Source: Eubacteriales bacterium
GTDB lineage: Bacteria; Bacillota; Clostridia; Lachnospirales; Lachnospiraceae
Reading direction: 5' to 3'
Assembly: GCA_030533405.1 (NCBI GenBank)
Contig: JAUNJF010000003.1
Location: 13,204 to 77,203, forward strand
DNA: 64,000 nucleotides
Below, piece after piece: positions 59,879 through 64,000 of this stretch; the first letter of the stretch is position 1; each line of letters opens with the position of its first letter. The position numbers and the translations under genes were made by a program. The notes beneath the pieces are model-generated. The model saw only the letters and a list, made by a program, of their open reading frames with translations. It had not been told where the DNA came from and searched no databases.

Positions 59879-62615
59879 TGAGTTTTACATGAAATAGTTT
59901 CATTTTCTTAATAATTTTTCCTCTTTGACGTGCACTTTTCATAATTGCTCGTGTGGAACCACGCTCTAATCTACGATTATTCGTCAGAAATCGCAAAAGC
60001 GTAATTCCCCAAAGAATCGGCCATAACAAAATACATCTGGATGCCTTTGCATAATTTAACCGCATCTGATGATGAAACTCCCTTATAAAATCTTTGATAT
60101 GGTCCCCTCGAAGTGCAACCATCCTTTTCGCAGACGATTTTCCAAATTCCTCTGCTTCAAACACCTCACTCATAAATTCCATATCGTCGCATCTGTCTAT
60201 CTGCATAAATGCAATATTTTTCTCATGCAATCCCAAATATCTACAACATACACTAGTAACCTGGTCTGAAAATCCTTTGATACCACATGCTTCTATCAGC
60301 TTCAAATATAACTGCTGCTCATCCTTTGAAATCGGCTGATTCCAAAATACAACCCAATCACACAATAATTTCAATCCAAATCCAGCTCGTAAAAAATGTT
60401 GTAACATATGAATCAACAACTCAAACGCATGATATGCCGGCCCCAAAGAAGGAAGCTCTATACCTGCTACCTGACATGTGCATATATAATCCTTGCATTC
60501 TGATGTCCTTTGTTCCATATATCGATTCATTCTCTGATTATCAAAAGGTTCTGACAATACCGTATGCAACTCAATATCAATACCTTCATCCGAAGAAAAA
60601 ACAATATGATGCAATGCATGTTGCTCCTCTGTAACATAAAATCCCAATCCTTTTAATACGACACACGCCTTTTCCAGCTGTCCCTTTTCTAACAATAATA
60701 AGTCGACATCCCCTGTTTTCCGGTACTCAGGATATTCGTAATAGGATGCAGTAGCCAACCCCTTTAATATGGCAACTGAAACATCTTGTTGTTGCAGTTT
60801 TTCCACAAGATATTTATCCAATAATAACAGCCTGTAATTTTGTGCGACCGTAACCTGCGTAGTCAATGCTATTTGGTTTTTTACTTCCTGATGAAATGTA
60901 GGATGTTGCATAAAACTTTCGTAAAGAAACGGCGTTACTTTATGCGCATCTGCAATCCGAAGCACAGCATTCCAATCAATGTCCTCATCCCACATCAGAT
61001 TCTGTTCACCCTTAAGTGCATGGCACAACAAAGAAAGAAGTGTCAATTGTTCTTTTGTCAGTTCTTTATCATTTTTCTTTGTTTTCCCTATTCTGTTTGC
61101 TACTAACATTTTTCCCTTTTCCCAAAGTAGTTGAAACTCCTTGGTACGCCAATAACAAAGGAAATACACTATATTGACGATTGCAAAGCAAACGATAACA
61201 CGACTCACACAAACGAACCACAAATTTCCCTCTATTTGTTTACAAAGCAAATCCATTCCATACCATAACAAAAAGGTAAGTAATGCATACATACTATATT
61301 TCACAAAATATGGAAGACACGAACTTTTTAACTTATGCTTATATAATATGTACGGTTCAACCCAAAACGATGTAGTTATGGTACTAATCATGGTTCCCAA
61401 AAATACACCTATCGTTCCCCAATAATATCCTAAAATCAAAGATACAATTAAATTAATCACAGCTTCCGCTACAGCCTTCATTTTATCGTAGCGAAACAAT
61501 CCCATAGATTCTCTAAAAATCAAAGTTGCCTGACGCATTCCCGTTACATAAAAATTCAAACACAACACAAGTGTAATGGATTGATCAAACACATATTGTT
61601 TTCCGAAACTCAATCCAACAAACAAATCAATCGCCTCATACAGACAAATTGTAGCAAGTCCGTACATCCATTGTCCCATAAAAAACAACGCATAAAATAT
61701 CTTTTCAATTCTTTCCTTGCGTTCTGTTACACCCATATTACCGACACTTGCGGTAATTCCCTGAAACACCTGCACCAGCACCTGCCGCACTGACCCAATA
61801 ATTAGAAAATAATTGGAATAACAGCTCACACTTATGGTTCCTACCAGAGCTGACAATAACAGGTTATCTGTGTTATTGACTGCAACATTCCCTATTTTAT
61901 GTACTAGCATGGCACGAATGCTTTGGAAAATACTATCCTTTTCCGCTTTCGGAAGTTCCTTTATCGCTTTCTCTTTTAAATATGGATATAACGAATCTGC
62001 TTTCCTTGAAATACACAGATTGTTTCCAATTGTACATACAAGCATTGCAGATAGATACAAAATAAAATTCTTTGTTGTTAATAAAATAATAATCTGCAAT
62101 ACATTCTGAATAAACCATGAGGATGTCTGATATACAACGCCAATATAAGATAACTGATGTGCATCCACCAATGTCCTTTTATATACCCATAAATAAGATA
62201 AAACTGTATTTAACAAATATATGAGATAAATCCAAGTTAAATGTCTGACATTTGGACGATCTTTAATTAGAATATCCATAAACGGAACGACCATCATACC
62301 CGCAGCAAACACAAATCCTGCTACCAACTGATAGAATCGCTTATACATACGCATTAACGATTTTTGTTTTTCTATATCCCGATCTGCAATTGGTTTATAT
62401 AATGCATAGGTAATTGCTGTTCCAACACCAAGTTCCGATAATGCTAACACATTTAATATATCCGTAAATAAACCATTAATTCCAACATATTCCTGACTTA
62501 ATGTATGTGTAAACACTACTCTGGCAGCAAATCCCATTAAAATCGCAAATGCTCTTGCAATAATTGCAACCACTGTATTCTTTGCTGAGTATTCCGTTCT
62601 ACTCTTCTCTGTCAC
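59865..62615 (-). CDS. Wzx-type flippase fused to a nucleotidyltransferase domain
   Basis: 916 residues, GTG start behind GGAGG. Residues about 1-500 are a polysaccharide flippase of the MOP fold with about 12-14 helices (NTVVAIIARAFAILMGFAARVVFTHTLSQEYVGINGLFTDILNVLALSELGVGTAITYALY). Residues about 515-916 are a soluble nucleotidyltransferase of the uncharacterised PF14907 type (ILKGLATASYYEYPEYRKTGDVDLLLLEKG with the DxD at 636-638, then IDIELHTVLSEPF). PF14907 proteins accompany lasso peptide and HprK/PqqD genes elsewhere. I know of no established fusion of these two domains. Follows the Stealth gene after 15 nt. Confidence 0.85.
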   Translation of the reverse strand: MTEKSRTEYSAKNTVVAIIARAFAILMGFAARVVFTHTLSQEYVGINGLFTDILNVLALSELGVGTAITYALYKPIADRDIEKQKSLMRMYKRFYQLVAGFVFAAGMMVVPFMDILIKDRPNVRHLTWIYLIYLLNTVLSYLWVYKRTLVDAHQLSYIGVVYQTSSWFIQNVLQIIILLTTKNFILYLSAMLVCTIGNNLCISRKADSLYPYLKEKAIKELPKAEKDSIFQSIRAMLVHKIGNVAVNNTDNLLLSALVGTISVSCYSNYFLIIGSVRQVLVQVFQGITASVGNMGVTERKERIEKIFYALFFMGQWMYGLATICLYEAIDLFVGLSFGKQYVFDQSITLVLCLNFYVTGMRQATLIFRESMGLFRYDKMKAVAEAVINLIVSLILGYYWGTIGVFLGTMISTITTSFWVEPYILYKHKLKSSCLPYFVKYSMYALLTFLLWYGMDLLCKQIEGNLWFVCVSRVIVCFAIVNIVYFLCYWRTKEFQLLWEKGKMLVANRIGKTKKNDKELTKEQLTLLSLLCHALKGEQNLMWDEDIDWNAVLRIADAHKVTPFLYESFMQHPTFHQEVKNQIALTTQVTVAQNYRLLLLDKYLVEKLQQQDVSVAILKGLATASYYEYPEYRKTGDVDLLLLEKGQLEKACVVLKGLGFYVTEEQHALHHIVFSSDEGIDIELHTVLSEPFDNQRMNRYMEQRTSECKDYICTCQVAGIELPSLGPAYHAFELLIHMLQHFLRAGFGLKLLCDWVVFWNQPISKDEQQLYLKLIEACGIKGFSDQVTSVCCRYLGLHEKNIAFMQIDRCDDMEFMSEVFEAEEFGKSSAKRMVALRGDHIKDFIREFHHQMRLNYAKASRCILLWPILWGITLLRFLTNNRRLERGSTRAIMKSARQRGKIIKKMKLFHVKLIDKM

Positions 62616-62630
62616 TATTACGCCTCCAAC

Positions 62631-63626
62631 TTATTTTTCAAAACATGACTTATTTGGTAAGATATTTTCAAATGCCATGTGTAATTCCTTCTGCATTTCT
62701 GAAATATCACCATGAATTTCCGCATCATTGATGCAAATAACCTTTTTCTTTGGTTTACGAATCGCCTGATATAGCGCCTGATTATTCTCACTCATCTCAT
62801 AATATTGAAAATTTTTATGTACATTTCTTGGCACAAAATCCCCAGACAATTTTTGCCATTCCCGAAATAAATATTGTGTCACATCCCCATTTCCTCGAAA
62901 ACGGTCCTGTGAAGCCTTTCTAAGCGCTTCCCCTTCCTGTTCCCATACTTCCTCATATGTTTTTTTCAAAAATGGGGCTGGACCATGTACGGTATAAAAT
63001 CCCGTATATAACGGAAAAAATAGTTCCAATAAATTATAAAAAAAGTAAAGTGGTGGATAACCAATTCTAAAATAATTGCCTGGATGTGTTTTTACACCTT
63101 CTCGTTTATTAAAATGCTTTGCTAAAATCAGTGAATTATTCATATATATATTTGACATCACCGGATTTTTAGGATTCGCAACGACTGGTTGAAACGCCAA
63201 CATATCAACTGGTTTCCCATCCATAAAAAACACTTCTGGTTTTGTATCATCGACTAAAAAGACATCATCATTAAAAAAAACAAAATGCTCTGCCAATCCT
63301 TCAATTTTATGCAAATAAAGTTCAATCACAGAGCTATTAAATACAGGCAAAATCTCCTTTGGCATATAGTCTTCATGCTTCACAATATGGATTTTCGGAT
63401 TCGTAACATCTAACCACGTAGGAACATGTCCCCATGTAACAAAATGAATTTTTCGCACCCATGGTGCAAATTTTTCTACTCCACGAAACCAATACTTTAA
63501 CAACTCCCAATCTCGATATCTTGCATCACTGGCATCACTTTGAGAATCTGGCATATACTTTGACTTTTCTTTTCTCCATTCTGGATCATTTCCATCTACC
63601 CACATGATTACAAAATCGATATCCAT
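62631..63626 (-). CDS. Stealth-family capsular sugar-phosphate transferase
   Basis: 331 residues with all Stealth conserved regions: CR1 IDFVIMWVDGNDPEWRKEK; CR2 ARYRDWELLKYWFRGVEKFAPWVRKIHFVT and EHFVFFNDDVFLVDDT; CR3 YTVHGPAPFLKKTYEEVW; CR4 VICINDAEIHGD. These enzymes transfer hexose-1-phosphate to build phosphodiester-linked capsule or cell-wall glycans. The ATG follows the TAG of the upstream gene with no gap, so the two are coupled. Its pairing with a flippase indicates surface-polymer assembly. Confidence 0.93.
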   Translation of the reverse strand: MDIDFVIMWVDGNDPEWRKEKSKYMPDSQSDASDARYRDWELLKYWFRGVEKFAPWVRKIHFVTWGHVPTWLDVTNPKIHIVKHEDYMPKEILPVFNSSVIELYLHKIEGLAEHFVFFNDDVFLVDDTKPEVFFMDGKPVDMLAFQPVVANPKNPVMSNIYMNNSLILAKHFNKREGVKTHPGNYFRIGYPPLYFFYNLLELFFPLYTGFYTVHGPAPFLKKTYEEVWEQEGEALRKASQDRFRGNGDVTQYLFREWQKLSGDFVPRNVHKNFQYYEMSENNQALYQAIRKPKKKVICINDAEIHGDISEMQKELHMAFENILPNKSCFEK

Positions 63627-64000
63627 CTATTCACCTCTCTTTTTTGTTAACGGCGTGTCTAAAAGTTGGATAGTTCCAACCATATATCCATATTCTGTCA
63701 TTTCTGAATCATTTGCAAATAAGATTCTTTGCTCTGAAGCGCAATCCTTTATTCCAAAATATACTTCATATGTTTTTGGTTCTTCCCCCTTAAAAAACAA
63801 CTCTTGTGACACACACACAGATTCCTTTTCATTCGCACCCGACAAATTCATCACCTCATCTGCATCCATCGAAAGCTCACGAATTTCATCTGTATCAACA
63901 TCGCGCAATAATAGTTCCACCTTTGCCTTTTTATAAAGAGGTGCGAACCCACTATTTTTCAAATACAAACGCAAAGAAACCTGATCTTCCGCATAATGAT
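63627..64000 (-). CDS. C-terminal part of a DUF4832-like protein (cut by window edge)
   Basis: The frame runs from the TAG at 63627 to the window edge without a real start (a TTG at 63974 is internal). The visible 124 residues include YAEDQVSLRLYLKNSGFAPLYKKAKVELLLRDVDT, then an extracellular-type beta-sandwich. This resembles the end of DUF4832/DUF4874 glycan-related proteins, which is a pattern-based recognition only. Stop and Stealth start are adjacent (TAGATG). Confidence 0.6.
   Translation of the reverse strand, partial: HYAEDQVSLRLYLKNSGFAPLYKKAKVELLLRDVDTDEIRELSMDADEVMNLSGANEKESVCVSQELFFKGEEPKTYEVYFGIKDCASEQRILFANDSEMTEYGYMVGTIQLLDTPLTKKRGE

Noticed and set aside
55645..62615. Lasso peptide cluster
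   Set aside because: HprK-like, PqqD-like, nucleotidyltransferase and ABC genes are shared with lasso clusters, but no asparagine-synthetase-like cyclase or transglutaminase-like protease is present, and the small protein is too long for a lasso precursor.

Overview
The window is low-GC Gram-positive chromosome, most likely from an anaerobic member of the Lachnospiraceae (Clostridia). The evidence is AT-rich coding with strong AGGAGG-type ribosome binding sites, an infC-rpmI-rplT operon with an L20-type leader, a Leu T-box before leuA, a perfect CIRCE element at htpG, a DUF5721-like gene, a KKYEKP-type leader protein, and no outer-membrane genes. The genus cannot be fixed from sequence alone. 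There is no rRNA, no CRISPR array, no prophage, no transposase and no plasmid gene.

Most of the left and middle is a core genome in short operons. From left to right: a HAD phosphatase, an AEC transporter and three small membrane proteins (0.1-4 kb); a tRNA-Leu with anticodon AAG beside two GC-rich repeats (4.1-4.5 kb); translation genes infC-rpmI-rplT (4.6-6.0 kb); ppx-ppk1 (6.1-9.7 kb); pheA; a folate operon folC-HD-folP-folBK (11.0-14.5 kb); a polysaccharide deacetylase, a ferredoxin and an M18 aminopeptidase; a DUF5721-like gene, an Rrf2 regulator, htpG and glyA; an Hpt protein; leuA with its T-box; an AGCS symporter next to the nickel-pincer cofactor genes larE-larB-larC (24.9-29.2 kb); two overlapping MATE genes and tcdA; a methionine/one-carbon group (homocysteine methyltransferase-MTHFR fusion, a SAM-fold protein, a degenerate Fic-like protein); citrate synthase, a NUDIX hydrolase, purF-purB; PilZ, a cell-wall amidase and murF; a nuclease-helicase fusion, a DJ-1 protein, a CYTH protein, DUF1189, a histidine-kinase-like protein, ribH, a PHP protein, a DAACS symporter and an RmlD-like reductase.

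The right end (55.6-64 kb) is accessory and the most unusual part. It has an S26 peptidase with an apparent Ser/His active site, a single protein joining a PqqD-like domain to an HprK-like kinase (on the opposite strand), an ABC exporter without a C39 peptidase domain, a strongly expressed small protein gene with a KKYEKP leader, a 916-residue fusion of a Wzx-type flippase with a nucleotidyltransferase, a Stealth-type sugar-phosphate transferase, and the end of a probable DUF4832 protein. I infer a peptide-modification and export system tied to cell-surface glycan assembly. It resembles HprK/PqqD/nucleotidyltransferase trios known from other bacteria, but with different gene fusions.

Two dispersed repeat families cross the window. 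One is a roughly 55-bp palindrome whose minus strand carries a ribosome binding site and a tiny ORF (MKRSFITGMCSDEM...), present three times, with the start codon buried in a hairpin. The other is a hairpin-forming, MITE-like element with 17-bp terminal inverted repeats: one full 209-bp copy and two deleted copies of about 80 bp whose ends supply the stop codons of the adjacent genes. Regulatory RNAs and sites visible are the L20 leader with attenuator, the Leu T-box, the CIRCE operator, several sigma-A type promoters, and intrinsic terminators.
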